A stretch of DNA of 64,000 bases from Anaerostipes sp. MSJ-23 (lineage in GTDB: Bacteria; Bacillota; Clostridia; Lachnospirales; Lachnospiraceae): NCBI RefSeq assembly GCF_018918155.1, contig NZ_JAHLPY010000006.1, positions 1 to 64,000 of the forward strand, given 5' to 3'. Below, one piece after another: positions 17,873 to 27,019 of this stretch. Numbering within the stretch: the stretch's first letter is position 1; each line of letters starts with the position of its first letter. Made by a program: the position numbers and the translations under genes. The notes beneath the pieces are model-generated. The model ran no database searches. It saw nothing but the letters and a program-made list of their open reading frames with translations, and was not told the origin of the DNA.

Positions 17873-17901
17873 TTGCGGACATATCTTTTTATGCTCATAA
17901 T
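17873..17901 (+). promoter_or_regulatory. Candidate promoter of the soluble histidine kinase gene
   Basis: TTGCGG (17873-17878), 17-bp spacer, CATAAT (17896-17901), 33 bases before the start codon. Confidence 0.45.
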
Positions 17902-17934
17902 AATAAGTAGAAAAATAGACAGGAGAGATGAAAA

Positions 17935-18627
17935 ATGAATCAGCCTTATGAGCTTACGACATTTTCACACGAGATAAATAATTCATTGACCTTAATTTAC
18001 GGGCAGCTTCAGTACATAGAAAATACGAAAGAAGAGTTGAAAAAAGATGAACACTGGAAACAAATGAAAGAAGATTTTTCTTCTTTATTTGATCTAATCC
18101 GACAGGTTCTTACTCCTTCTGCTCATGCAGCTTCTGCTGCTATGGAACCTCAAGATCTGATTGGAATCTTTCGTGAAGTCCGCTCTTCCTGGGCTTATCG
18201 TTTGAATCGTGAAAATATTGGCTTTTATATTCAGGCAAATCCTCCGGGACCTTATTATGTTTACGGATCTAGATCCAAACTCCTACAAATGTTCCACAAT
18301 CTAATATCAAATGGCGTCAAAGCAATCGAACAAAAGAAAGGTCCTGCAAAATCACCAAATATTACCATTCATTTAAGTCAGGAGCAGGGACATATTGTAT
18401 TAAATATTTCTGATACAGGAATTGGTATGACAAAAGAACAACAGACAAGAGCTTTCTACCGTGGAGTTTCCTTTCTTCCAAAAGGAAATGGTATTGGTCT
18501 GTCTGTTGTTCATGAAATTGCACAGGAAATGCATATTAAAATTCATATGGATTCTGCCATCAATCAAGGCACAACCTTTACCCTTGTTTTTCCGGCCAGA
18601 GAACATACAAAACAAAGGCCAGTATAA
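17935..18627 (+). CDS. Soluble sensor histidine kinase, no sensor domain
   Basis: 230 aa and no membrane segment. The phospho-acceptor is H12 in TFSHEINNSLTLIYGQ, right at the N-terminus; N-box N122/N126 (MFHNLISNGVKAIE), G1 D160 (ISDTGIGM) and G2 (GNGIGLSVVHE). So it is a bare NtrB-like catalytic core with no visible input domain and no response regulator beside it. It may act with partners elsewhere, possibly in sporulation phosphorelay input, but that is only inference. Its 3' end overlaps the convergent rhomboid gene by 50 bases. Confidence 0.8.
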   Translation: MNQPYELTTFSHEINNSLTLIYGQLQYIENTKEELKKDEHWKQMKEDFSSLFDLIRQVLTPSAHAASAAMEPQDLIGIFREVRSSWAYRLNRENIGFYIQANPPGPYYVYGSRSKLLQMFHNLISNGVKAIEQKKGPAKSPNITIHLSQEQGHIVLNISDTGIGMTKEQQTRAFYRGVSFLPKGNGIGLSVVHEIAQEMHIKIHMDSAINQGTTFTLVFPAREHTKQRPV

Positions 18628-19501
18628 ATCCTGCAACACATCCCCCGATATGAGCTGCATTGTCTGTACCACTGCTTTGAAAACCGTGGTACAGACTTCC
18701 TGCAATCATAATAAAAATCCATGGTCCATCAAAATCGTTTAATTGTTTTCTTTTACATAAAAATATTGCTGCCAATGCTCCACAAATTCCAAAAATTGCT
18801 CCGGAAGCTCCAACAGACATTGTATGATCTCCAAGCATTCCATAATAAAGAACAGAAACCAGACTGCCAAAAATTCCTGAAGCTGTATATAAAATCAAAT
18901 ACCGGATGCTTCCCATAATCTTTTCAAGTCTTGAACCAAGCAACACAAAGACAATCATATTATTGGCAATGTGGTCCAGTCCATAATGAAGATAATTGGA
19001 AGTAAGTAAGCGATAAAATTGGTGTTCTTTTAAAACAAAATCTGATCGGCATCCCCAAAGAGCGTAAATCTTTTCTCCATTCCATTCACATAAAAGAAAC
19101 AGTAAAATATTAATTATTGTAAGAAGAATCGTGACCTTAAAACTTCCAAAAGAAATCTTTTCTTTTTTCTCTGCTTTTTCTTCTCTCATGGCATATAACA
19201 TTGCAGAAACTGGTTTATATAATTCTGAAAATTGATTTTCCGGGTCTAAAAATGCATGATTTCCGTGTTCAGAAAGAACAATAATCAAAATCGGAACATA
19301 AAATCCAAGTGATTCTTTTCCTTCTTTAACTAATGATTTTAAATCTTCTTCGGAAACTAAACTTCCATCTGGATTTTCATCATAAATAACAAAAATCCCC
19401 TTTGTCTTTCCATTCAGTTTTTTCGTATAACATGGTCCAGCTTTTGTACTTACCTGTTGATATCCATGAATCTCCAATAATTGAATTATTTTTTGATACA
19501 T
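18578..19501 (-). CDS. Rhomboid-family intramembrane serine protease
   Basis: 307 aa. A cytosolic N-terminal domain of about 115 residues precedes six or more membrane helices. Catalytic Ser233 lies in GASGAIFG and His284 in AHIGG; H177 and N181 (HIANN) complete the active-site pattern. It cleaves membrane proteins within or near a helix. It starts 63 bases after the FHA gene that closes the Tad pilus operon, on the same strand, so it may be co-transcribed; a role in pilus protein processing is a guess. Confidence 0.88.
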   Translation of the reverse strand: MYQKIIQLLEIHGYQQVSTKAGPCYTKKLNGKTKGIFVIYDENPDGSLVSEEDLKSLVKEGKESLGFYVPILIIVLSEHGNHAFLDPENQFSELYKPVSAMLYAMREEKAEKKEKISFGSFKVTILLTIINILLFLLCEWNGEKIYALWGCRSDFVLKEHQFYRLLTSNYLHYGLDHIANNMIVFVLLGSRLEKIMGSIRYLILYTASGIFGSLVSVLYYGMLGDHTMSVGASGAIFGICGALAAIFLCKRKQLNDFDGPWIFIMIAGSLYHGFQSSGTDNAAHIGGCVAGFILAFVLYVLWPEKQG

Positions 19502-19564
19502 AAACGCCCCCTGAATCTTTCTTACTTCTTTGCGATCATTGTACCATGGAATCTAATACACTGT

Positions 19565-20737
19565 CTAATCCTGAGTCTGAGTGAACAGGTATTCTTCTTT
19601 TGCAATTTTTATTTGATCTCCTTCTTTCAATTGATGTTTTTTTATTTTCTTTCCGTTAATCTTTGTTCCATTTGTAGAATCAAGATCTTCTATCCATACA
19701 TTTTCATCTTTCAAAAAAAACTTCAAATGTCTTCGACTCACACCTGTCTTTTCAAGAATATAATCATTTCCCTCCAAAAGACTTCCAATCAAAAAGCCAT
19801 CACAGGAAATGCAGATTTTTTCTTCATCTTCTTTTTTTGGTATCAGATAACCAAGTGGATCTTCCATTAATAATTCTGTTTTCTGATCGTCTTCTAACAA
19901 TTGAGTTCTTTCTTCTTCCTGCAAAACAGAAATGTCATGAACTTTAGACCGCTTTGCACTTAACTTATAACAAAAATAGCACAAAGATCCAATAAAACAT
20001 CCAAGCGCAATTATAAAACCAAGAACAAATTTATAATAAAATCCAAACAAAAAAATTCGAATTGCATATGAAATTGCAATTGCGATTGCAATCAAAAAAA
20101 GAAGTGCTGATAAAATCATGAAAGCCATATCTTTTTTCTTTCTTGGTTGTATTATTTCTTGTTTGATCTGTTCTTCTTCCTCTTGTTCTGGTAATTGCAG
20201 TTGTTTTAATTCCTTGGGCTGTGGCTTCAGATAATTTTTTACCTGTTCCATATTTGGTTTCTCTTTTACAAGGAAGCTATGAAACTCATAATAAAAACGC
20301 ACTTTCTGTTTATCTTCATAAGAAATCATTTCCATACAATCTTCCAAAAACTGTCTTAATTGTTCAAAAATATTTTCTTCATATTCTGGAAGATAACAAA
20401 ATACTGGTTTTTGATTTTTTGTCAGAAAAATAAAGTCCTTCTGAATTTTTAAATGATCTAGATTCAAAAGATAGGATTCTGCCAGTTCCATGGAAGAAAA
20501 AAAATCATAGAAAAAAGACCTCGGTTCTATCTCTTCTATTTTTTCTGTTAATGGTGTATAAATTCCAGTTTCAAAGCAATAATATTCTCTTCCATTTTCC
20601 ATTCGGAATTCACAAGGAAGAAGACATTCCAAAGAGTGATTTTTTAAAATATTTTTTTCATAAGAAACAGAAGTTGTTTTCTCAACAATATAATAACTGG
20701 AAAGACCTTCCCTAATCCATTGCTCTTTCAATAACAT
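19565..20737 (-). CDS. DUF6382/FHA domain protein of the Tad locus
   Basis: 390 aa. An N-terminal region of about 190 residues of the DUF6382 type, a charged linker, two adjacent membrane helices (about 205-258), and a C-terminal FHA domain (VSRRHLKFF, then DLDSTNGTKINGKK) that would bind phosphothreonine in the cytoplasm. The start overlaps the preceding TadE-like gene by 26 bases. FHA proteins are regular neighbours of clostridial Tad systems and suggest control by a Ser/Thr kinase, none of which is in this window. Confidence 0.82.
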   Translation of the reverse strand: MLLKEQWIREGLSSYYIVEKTTSVSYEKNILKNHSLECLLPCEFRMENGREYYCFETGIYTPLTEKIEEIEPRSFFYDFFSSMELAESYLLNLDHLKIQKDFIFLTKNQKPVFCYLPEYEENIFEQLRQFLEDCMEMISYEDKQKVRFYYEFHSFLVKEKPNMEQVKNYLKPQPKELKQLQLPEQEEEEQIKQEIIQPRKKKDMAFMILSALLFLIAIAIAISYAIRIFLFGFYYKFVLGFIIALGCFIGSLCYFCYKLSAKRSKVHDISVLQEEERTQLLEDDQKTELLMEDPLGYLIPKKEDEEKICISCDGFLIGSLLEGNDYILEKTGVSRRHLKFFLKDENVWIEDLDSTNGTKINGKKIKKHQLKEGDQIKIAKEEYLFTQTQD

Positions 20738-21227
20738 TCCACCTCCTTATCTGGTCAATTTCTGTTAAATTATTTACTTTATAATTCCCCTTATAATAAA
20801 ATGCCTTTATCTGAAATAATTCTAATAATTGTGTTCCCGGAATTTCCATATTTGCTGTCACATCTACTGTTATTTCCGAATCTGTACACTTTACTTTTAC
20901 CTTTTCTACATTTTCCAAAAATAAATGCGTCTTTAAATTTTCTTCAATTTCCTCTTTTACCTTACCAGCATAATCATTCTTATTTGAAAATATTTCACCA
21001 TACAGGCTTTCTTTATTCTTTTCCTTATAAGAAATCTTTCCTGTCTTATAATCATTTCCCATGGCTGTATCTGCTGCTTTTAATGCCACATTTTCCATCG
21101 TCCCACAAATAATTCCACAGTTCATAAAATAACAAGCATAAAATATAAATAGAAGAAAGATTGTAAATACTACTGGAAGCAGCAAGCTGGTTTCCACTGT
21201 GATATAACCATCCTCTAACGTCCACAT
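20712..21227 (-). CDS. TadE-like pseudopilin (short)
   Basis: 171 aa from the ATG at 21227. The N-terminus DGYITVETSLLLPVVFT with one membrane helix is the TadE-type signal; the remainder is a secreted alpha/beta domain of about 130 residues. The ATG overlaps the stop of the preceding gene by 13 bases, with GGTTAGGA 11 bases upstream, so translation is probably coupled. A longer reading to 21347 runs inside the neighbouring gene and is less likely. Confidence 0.72.
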   Translation of the reverse strand: MWTLEDGYITVETSLLLPVVFTIFLLFIFYACYFMNCGIICGTMENVALKAADTAMGNDYKTGKISYKEKNKESLYGEIFSNKNDYAGKVKEEIEENLKTHLFLENVEKVKVKCTDSEITVDVTANMEIPGTQLLELFQIKAFYYKGNYKVNNLTEIDQIRRWNVIERAMD

Positions 21228-22066
21228 CTCTGACAAGGTCCTAACCCTTTTATTTTGCTTTTGTCTTTCTGATATACTGTTCTTTTGAGACCACTGCATG
21301 TGATATCGGTATGATAGGCATCTCCTTCTTTTGCCACATACAAACATGAAATATCCTCCTTGTCTTTATGTTTTTTTGTACACTTCTCACACTCTTTGTA
21401 TTTTGTTTTTCCAGATAAATATTTTTCTACATCATCATCTACGGAGATATCCAGAACAAGATGTGTACAATTAATATCTGTATGGTAAACACTTTGATTT
21501 GGTGTTACATATACAGTTCCTTCTACACTGTCATCTTTCTTTGGAACATATCCAGTCATTGACTTTTGACGAATTTTTTGTGTAAATGTTTTTGTGATTG
21601 CCGGAAGAAACGGCAATTCTTTTTTTATAGTATAAATTACCGTAGCTTCATATTCTCTCTGATCATTCAATGAAATCAAAGTAGAAAAAGGAAGCACGGC
21701 ACTTCCACCAACAAGAGAAGAATGATCTAAAAATTTTTTATTCACACTATTTAAAAATCCAAGTTTTGAAATCTCCTTTGAAGCAAGCTGAATCTCCTTT
21801 CCCTTTTTCGAAGCCACATAATCATTTATCGCGGCTTGGCGTACAACTTCTTTCAATCCATGTGCAACCTGTCCATGAATCATCAGCATTTCTGCAGCCG
21901 ATAAGACGAGCAATAAAACAAATAGAAATAATGGAACAACTAGACTTGCTTCAGCTGTCATAGCACCTTTTTCTGAGGCAGAAAAAGATGCCCTCTTGAT
22001 TTTTCTGGTTCCTTGTTTATCATTTTGAGTTACCTTCATTGAGAAATATTTTTGGCAAGAGAACAT
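21215..22066 (-). CDS. TadE-like protein with two C-terminal Cys/His motifs
   Basis: 283 aa. After a charged N-terminus, EKGAMTAEASLVVPLF and a membrane helix (about 40-62) mark a TadE/TadG-like pseudopilin. The last 90 residues hold the same motif twice: YHTDINC followed 25 residues later by CEKC (H195, C200, C226, C229) and YHTDITC followed 20 residues later by CQRC (H252, C257, C278, C281). Each could hold a metal ion, like Ada-type zinc sites, or form disulfides on the cell surface. GGAAGGAGG precedes the ATG by nine bases. Confidence 0.75.
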   Translation of the reverse strand: MFSCQKYFSMKVTQNDKQGTRKIKRASFSASEKGAMTAEASLVVPLFLFVLLLVLSAAEMLMIHGQVAHGLKEVVRQAAINDYVASKKGKEIQLASKEISKLGFLNSVNKKFLDHSSLVGGSAVLPFSTLISLNDQREYEATVIYTIKKELPFLPAITKTFTQKIRQKSMTGYVPKKDDSVEGTVYVTPNQSVYHTDINCTHLVLDISVDDDVEKYLSGKTKYKECEKCTKKHKDKEDISCLYVAKEGDAYHTDITCSGLKRTVYQKDKSKIKGLGPCQRCGR

Positions 22067-22085
22067 CTCTTTCTGCCTCCTTCCT

Positions 22086-23606
22086 TTAATAAGATACTAC
22101 CCTTTGAAACGTCCATTCCTGTTTTGCAGGTGTCGGTAGTTTCATTCCTCCAAATGCCAGTTTTCTAAGTTTTATATCTAGTTTCATCTGACAAGCAGCT
22201 ACTGTCTGATTCATTTTAAAATCTGGTAATTTCTGCTTTACATTTGCTTCCATGAGATCCATCATTCTTTTGTATTTTTCCATCTTTTCAGCCTGCATAA
22301 CCAAAAGCAGTCCAAGATAATCTTTATATGAAACTCCATTTTCTACCGGTTTCCTCTGACAGTTTAATCCTGCAAGCTGCGAAAATTCTAACTGCCATGT
22401 TGCCTCACTTTTTAAAAGCGGTACTTTCTTTCCTTCTGCAAGATTTCTTACATCAATCACAGACTCTCCATAAGCAAGTGCAAGCAGCAATAAATGTTTT
22501 GCTACTGTAATCAATGTCGGCATCGCAGTAATACCCAAAATAGAAGTGGCAAGCAACATCGCTTCTTCCTGAAATTTTGCATTTGTATACACATATGCTA
22601 TATTTGTTACAAATCTAAGTGCAATGATTCTCCAGAATACAGAACCAAGATTATCTTTTTCCGTATCTTTTCCTGCAATCAAATATTCCACTTCATATTG
22701 CAACCCTTCCTTCTTTTCCTTCGATGTCAGATTATGAAAATATTGGACTCCATACATAATCCCTGGAAATTCTGAGACAAGACTTGGTGATTCTGTCTTT
22801 TTACTAAGTTCATTCATCTGATTTTTGCTATCTTCTTTCTCCATAAAATTCCAGGACTTTTGTTCAGACTCATCTTTTTTTCCATATTCTATTGGTACTG
22901 ACAGTGAAGAAACTTCTTTTTGTCCAAGCACAAGGGAGACGGATCCCTGTCTCAATAATCCCATAAATCCTGTCCTTGGATCTTCTTTCTTTTTTTCTTC
23001 CTTCGCTTGTGTTTTTACTTTTTTCTTTTTTGTTTTCTCTTTCTTTTTTTCTTCTTCTTTCTTTTTTTCTTCCTCCTTCATTTTTTCTTCTTTTTCTTTG
23101 CTCTCCTTTTCTTCCTTATCCATCTTTTCTTGAATTTTTGGAATTTCTTTTCCGGACTCTTCCTTTTCTTTCCACTTTTCTTTCCATGCAGTCAAAAGAT
23201 CCGCCGGCATTTGATATTTCATAAACTGCCGAATCTGATATTTCAAAACTTCTCCTTCTTCATCCGTTAGAAAAACATCATTAGATATCTGTGTATTCCC
23301 AACTTCAAATCGAAAAGTATCACGACTTTCTTCAAGACTCCTTTTTATTTTTTCTGTAAAATCTTTTTCTATTTCTTTTCTATACCTTTGGTCCATTCCG
23401 TAAACATGATACATTTCTTCTAGTTCTTTTTGATAATTACCGCGGGTATGGGAAAGCCCCGCCATATAGGCTCCCATTGCTTTCCCTTTTCCCACATACA
23501 AATACACACCTTCTACACAGATACTAATTAAAAGTAAAAATACAAGAAACAGGCTGGCAAGAAAGATACTCATACTTCCTCTTTCATCCCGTAAGATTCT
23601 TATCAT
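22086..23606 (-). CDS. DUF5702-type Tad-associated membrane protein
   Basis: 506 aa. The N-terminus RGSMSIFLASLFLVFLLL is a pseudopilin-like helix, followed by an extracellular region. Residues about 145-215 are almost only K and E, predicting a long charged coiled coil or flexible linker. The family (DUF5702) is found in clostridial Tad loci; its role is unknown. Its ATG overlaps the Flp pilin stop in an ATGA, so the two are translated together. Confidence 0.7.
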   Translation of the reverse strand: MIRILRDERGSMSIFLASLFLVFLLLISICVEGVYLYVGKGKAMGAYMAGLSHTRGNYQKELEEMYHVYGMDQRYRKEIEKDFTEKIKRSLEESRDTFRFEVGNTQISNDVFLTDEEGEVLKYQIRQFMKYQMPADLLTAWKEKWKEKEESGKEIPKIQEKMDKEEKESKEKEEKMKEEEKKKEEEKKKEKTKKKKVKTQAKEEKKKEDPRTGFMGLLRQGSVSLVLGQKEVSSLSVPIEYGKKDESEQKSWNFMEKEDSKNQMNELSKKTESPSLVSEFPGIMYGVQYFHNLTSKEKKEGLQYEVEYLIAGKDTEKDNLGSVFWRIIALRFVTNIAYVYTNAKFQEEAMLLATSILGITAMPTLITVAKHLLLLALAYGESVIDVRNLAEGKKVPLLKSEATWQLEFSQLAGLNCQRKPVENGVSYKDYLGLLLVMQAEKMEKYKRMMDLMEANVKQKLPDFKMNQTVAACQMKLDIKLRKLAFGGMKLPTPAKQEWTFQRVVSY

Positions 23607-23764
23607 TTTACACTTCCTGATTTTTCTGTAATTGTCTTGAAAATATTTTTTACTACTTTTTGAATATTAGACTGAAAAATAATAACCAAACCAATTAATA
23701 CAACAATGATCAAAATAACTTCTACAACGCCCATTCCTGATTCATCTTTTAAAAAACTTCTCAT
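23603..23764 (-). CDS. Flp-type pilin
   Basis: 53 aa, easily missed because of size. The protein starts MRSFLKDESGMGVVEVILII, with a short leader, the Gly-x-x-x-x-Glu-like processing region (GMGVVEV) and one long hydrophobic helix, then a basic amphipathic tail. This is the Flp1-like pilin architecture and the main candidate for the pilus subunit. AGGAGGG stands eight bases before the ATG; the stop overlaps the next gene. It is cut by the prepilin peptidase encoded at 27846-28364. Confidence 0.85.
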   Translation of the reverse strand: MRSFLKDESGMGVVEVILIIVVLIGLVIIFQSNIQKVVKNIFKTITEKSGSVK

Positions 23765-23777
23765 GGTAATTTCCCTC

Positions 23778-25121
23778 CTATGAAAATGTGGACAATGCTG
23801 GAAACATTAACAATGTCAAAATAATAACCAGCATTAAGATCATTGGTGCCAGCAGTTTCGTACTCGCCTCCTCTCCCTGCTGTTTTGCATATTCCTTTCT
23901 TTCAAAAAAAGCATCCTCTTCTTCTGCTTTCAGGCGTATAAAAAGATCATCTGACCCTCTTGTAATACTCTGAGCAAGCATTGAGGAAAGCTTTCGGTAA
24001 GATGCTAAATCCAGCTGATCTCCCAACTCTTGAAAAACTTCTACTTGAGAAACCCCAAAGGAAATCTGCCGGCAGCATTTTCCTATTACTTCATAAACAA
24101 ACATCGATCGTCCGCTTTTTTTATATTCTTTATAAATTTCTTCAAACACATTTGGTACACTCATTCCAATTTCCAAATACAAAACAAGTTTACTGATAAT
24201 AATTGGGTATTCTCTGCGCGCTTCTGCCTTTACAACAATAGCCTGCTTTTTATAACGTTCATTTTCCCGGTACCATAAATACACAATAATAAAAATTCCA
24301 AGGAAAATGATGGTTGGAAATTTTTGATTCTCTCCTTCCACAGAAATTTTGTTTCCCTCTATTTCCTTTGGAATCGAAAATTTCTGTTTCGTTAAATTAT
24401 TTTCTTCCATTTTTCTAATCATTGCCATAAGCTTATCTGCTTGTGTTACTTTTTTCTTTCCTTTCCTTGGAACGACACAAACTGGTGTCTTAAAAATTTC
24501 TTCTTGCCCTTGGCATTTCATTCTCGCTGTTATCCATACAATTACCGGACTTTTTACATCATCCAAAAAAACTTTACCTTCCGTATTAATTATGGTAAGA
24601 TCATCACTTTCCCATTGAAGCTGTATATTTTCTCCAGGTATCTGCTCTGGCATATTCAGATTTTCTTTGACTTCATTTAAGGATTTATTATTTCCTTTTA
24701 AATACTTTTCTAAGTATTTCTTACCCCTTTTTAATACCTGTGTTATTTCACTTTTTTTATAACCTCTTGGACGAACTTCAAGTTGATAAGTTTCCTTTCC
24801 TTCTTTTGTTTTGATTTCAAGAGACTCTTCTTTTGCATCTTCCCCTCGATCATTTCTTGTAATTACAATTTCACGATCCTGCGTCACATATGCTACAGCC
24901 ATTGCTGCCAAACCAATGATAAAAATAATAGCGAAAATAAGAACCTGACGAACTTGCCTGCACAGACTTTCTATTACCTGTTCCTCGAGCTGCTTTCTAT
25001 TACCAGCAAATGAATTTTTAATTACTTTTTTTCGTTCCTCCACAAAAGTTTGCGGCAATTTTCCTACAATCTTTCTGGTCCATTTATGCTTCAATGGCCA
25101 CCACCCTTTCTGCCCAAACAT
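23778..25121 (-). CDS. tadC: TadC-like T2SF membrane protein with a large extra domain
   Basis: 447 aa, longer than usual TadC (about 300). The last 170 residues are a GspF/T2SF domain (EYPIIISKLVLYLEIGMSV) ending in a hydrophobic helix. In front is a helix at 58-79, then about 185 residues of mostly beta-rich soluble sequence (VTRNDRGEDAKEES onward), then a helix near 267-284. That soluble part would lie outside the membrane. Start overlaps tadB by 38 bases; a later start cannot be excluded. With TadB it forms the inner-membrane platform. Confidence 0.78.
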   Translation of the reverse strand: MFGQKGWWPLKHKWTRKIVGKLPQTFVEERKKVIKNSFAGNRKQLEEQVIESLCRQVRQVLIFAIIFIIGLAAMAVAYVTQDREIVITRNDRGEDAKEESLEIKTKEGKETYQLEVRPRGYKKSEITQVLKRGKKYLEKYLKGNNKSLNEVKENLNMPEQIPGENIQLQWESDDLTIINTEGKVFLDDVKSPVIVWITARMKCQGQEEIFKTPVCVVPRKGKKKVTQADKLMAMIRKMEENNLTKQKFSIPKEIEGNKISVEGENQKFPTIIFLGIFIIVYLWYRENERYKKQAIVVKAEARREYPIIISKLVLYLEIGMSVPNVFEEIYKEYKKSGRSMFVYEVIGKCCRQISFGVSQVEVFQELGDQLDLASYRKLSSMLAQSITRGSDDLFIRLKAEEEDAFFERKEYAKQQGEEASTKLLAPMILMLVIILTLLMFPALSTFS

Positions 25122-25848
25122 TCGCTACTGCCAAAAGCGCAAGACTTACCGTGGAAAGCAAAATTCCTGGAATACTTTCATAAAGATTTTCAAAATACCC
25201 TGGAGTCGCAAGTCTTACATATAGAAGAATTCCATAAGGCATAATCGACATAATTTTCTTTTCCATTCTCTTTGCTGCAGTCATCGTATCAATCTCTTCT
25301 TTAATTTGCATTGTCTGATTTAAATGATCTGCACTTTTCCCTATGATTTCAATTAAATTTCCACCATTTCTTCTGACAATCGATACAATCTCTGCAAACT
25401 GAGCAAGTTCTTCAAGCTGAATACGATCCGCCATAACAAGAAGCCTCTTATCGACAGGTTCATTAACTTTCAATGAAGTTGTTAACATTTCTAATTCTTT
25501 TACAAGCAAACTTTCGTCTTGTTGTTGCTGATGTTTCAATTCTGCACATGCCATTTTCAATGCATTTTCCATAGAATATCCAACAGAAAGTCCATTACTG
25601 ATCAAAAGCATCATTTCCCTGAAATCTTTTCGAAGATTTTCTCTTTGCTTTTTGAATTTTTTCTTTCTTTGATATTTCATCCATGGAAACAAAAATGGAG
25701 CCATAAACATAATTAAGAAAATGCGATCATAAAATAACCAACAGATAAATAGTCCAAGCAATATGCCATATAACAATTGTTTTTTCTCATATCTCCACTG
25801 TCGAATCTCGTTGGGAAATTCTTTCCATAAGTGTTTCATAATTTGCAT
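25084..25848 (-). CDS. tadB: TadB-like T2SF platform protein
   Basis: 254 aa. Two N-terminal helices, then a T2SF cytoplasmic domain (FREMMLLISNGLSVGYSMENALK; IVRRNGGNLIEII) and C-terminal helices. It makes, with TadC, the membrane platform moved by the TadA ATPase. I choose the ATG at 25848 because AAAGGAG lies ten bases before it; the gene overlaps the end of tadA by about 60 bases. Confidence 0.85.
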   Translation of the reverse strand: MQIMKHLWKEFPNEIRQWRYEKKQLLYGILLGLFICWLFYDRIFLIMFMAPFLFPWMKYQRKKKFKKQRENLRKDFREMMLLISNGLSVGYSMENALKMACAELKHQQQQDESLLVKELEMLTTSLKVNEPVDKRLLVMADRIQLEELAQFAEIVSIVRRNGGNLIEIIGKSADHLNQTMQIKEEIDTMTAAKRMEKKIMSIMPYGILLYVRLATPGYFENLYESIPGILLSTVSLALLAVANVWAERVVAIEA

Positions 25849-27019
25849 ACTGTCCATACTCCTTTAACTTTCTTATGTTTTTAAGTTTCTTTCCAGTTTT
25901 CATATTTCCATTTTCATCAAGAAAAAATAAGGGACGTACTGCTATCTCTCCATCATAAATTTCACCAACTTCTACAATTTCCATCAATCTCCTTCTGCCA
26001 TCGGGCAGTCTGCCAAGATGCACAATGATATCAATGGCTGAAGCCATTTGTCCACGAATTGCTCCTACCGGCATATCAATTCCCATAAGAACCATTGTTT
26101 CAATTCTTCGCAGCATATCTGCCGTTCCATTCGCATGACCAGTTGAGATACTTCCATCATGACCGGTATTCATAGCATTTAACATCGACAAAGCTTCTTC
26201 TCCTCTGACTTCTCCTACAATAATTCTGTCGGGTCTGGATCTAAGAGCTGCTTTAATTAAATCTTTCATGTCTACTTGATGTTCTCCAGCCACATTTGCA
26301 TTTCTCATTTCCAGCCGAACCATATTTTCTATCCCATTCAATCGCAATTCTGCTGAATCCTCAATTGTCATAATTCTTTCATTTTTTGGAATACAATTCG
26401 ATAGACCATTCAACAAAGTTGTCTTCCCACTCCCTGTTCCTCCAGAAATAAAAATGTTATATCTTGCCTGTACAAGAATCTTTAAAAACTCTCCAATCTC
26501 TCTAGAAAAAGCTTTTCTTTCATAAAGCCATTCTAAAGTCATTGGCTCACTTGCAAATTTTCGAATTGTCATCGTTGCTCCATCCAATGAAATTGGCGGC
26601 AAAATAATATTTACTCGAGAACCATCTTCCAATCTGGCATCTACAATTGGCTGCATTTCATTAACAATACGATTTGCTCTTGCTGCTATCTGTTGAATAA
26701 CTTGATATAACTTGTCCTCACCAGAAAAGGCATGAGGATAACGAAACAATTTTCCACTCCGTTCAATGAAAATATGATCATATCCATTAATCATAATTTC
26801 TGTTACTTCCTCATCTTCCAAAAGATCCTGCAAAATATCTAACTTACGCAATCCATAAAATACATCCCGACTTAATTTTACTTTTTCCTCAAGAAGCATT
26901 GGATTGTTTCTGGAAACTTTTAAAATTTCTTCCTGAATCACATCCTGAAGTTCCTTATCTGTAATATCCATTGTAAAATCCAGACGTTCCATTACCTTAT
27001 TTTTTATCCATTCCTTCAT
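25787..27019 (-). CDS. tadA: Tad/Flp secretion ATPase TadA (CpaF)
   Basis: 410 aa. Walker A at residues 193-200 (GGTGSGKT), an acidic Asp-box area, and Walker B/His-box IIVGEVRGEEALSMLNAMNT followed by GHDGSISTGHAN. It is the hexameric ATPase that drives pilus assembly. Its start overlaps the TadZ-like gene end by ATGA. Motifs are intact, so the system could be active. Confidence 0.93.
   Translation of the reverse strand: MKEWIKNKVMERLDFTMDITDKELQDVIQEEILKVSRNNPMLLEEKVKLSRDVFYGLRKLDILQDLLEDEEVTEIMINGYDHIFIERSGKLFRYPHAFSGEDKLYQVIQQIAARANRIVNEMQPIVDARLEDGSRVNIILPPISLDGATMTIRKFASEPMTLEWLYERKAFSREIGEFLKILVQARYNIFISGGTGSGKTTLLNGLSNCIPKNERIMTIEDSAELRLNGIENMVRLEMRNANVAGEHQVDMKDLIKAALRSRPDRIIVGEVRGEEALSMLNAMNTGHDGSISTGHANGTADMLRRIETMVLMGIDMPVGAIRGQMASAIDIIVHLGRLPDGRRRLMEIVEVGEIYDGEIAVRPLFFLDENGNMKTGKKLKNIRKLKEYGQYANYETLMERISQRDSTVEI

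Noticed and set aside
22825-23270. Plus-strand frames rich in Phe and Ser opposite the DUF5702 gene
   Set aside because: They are mirror images of the Lys/Glu-rich codons of the minus-strand gene and have no ribosome sites.
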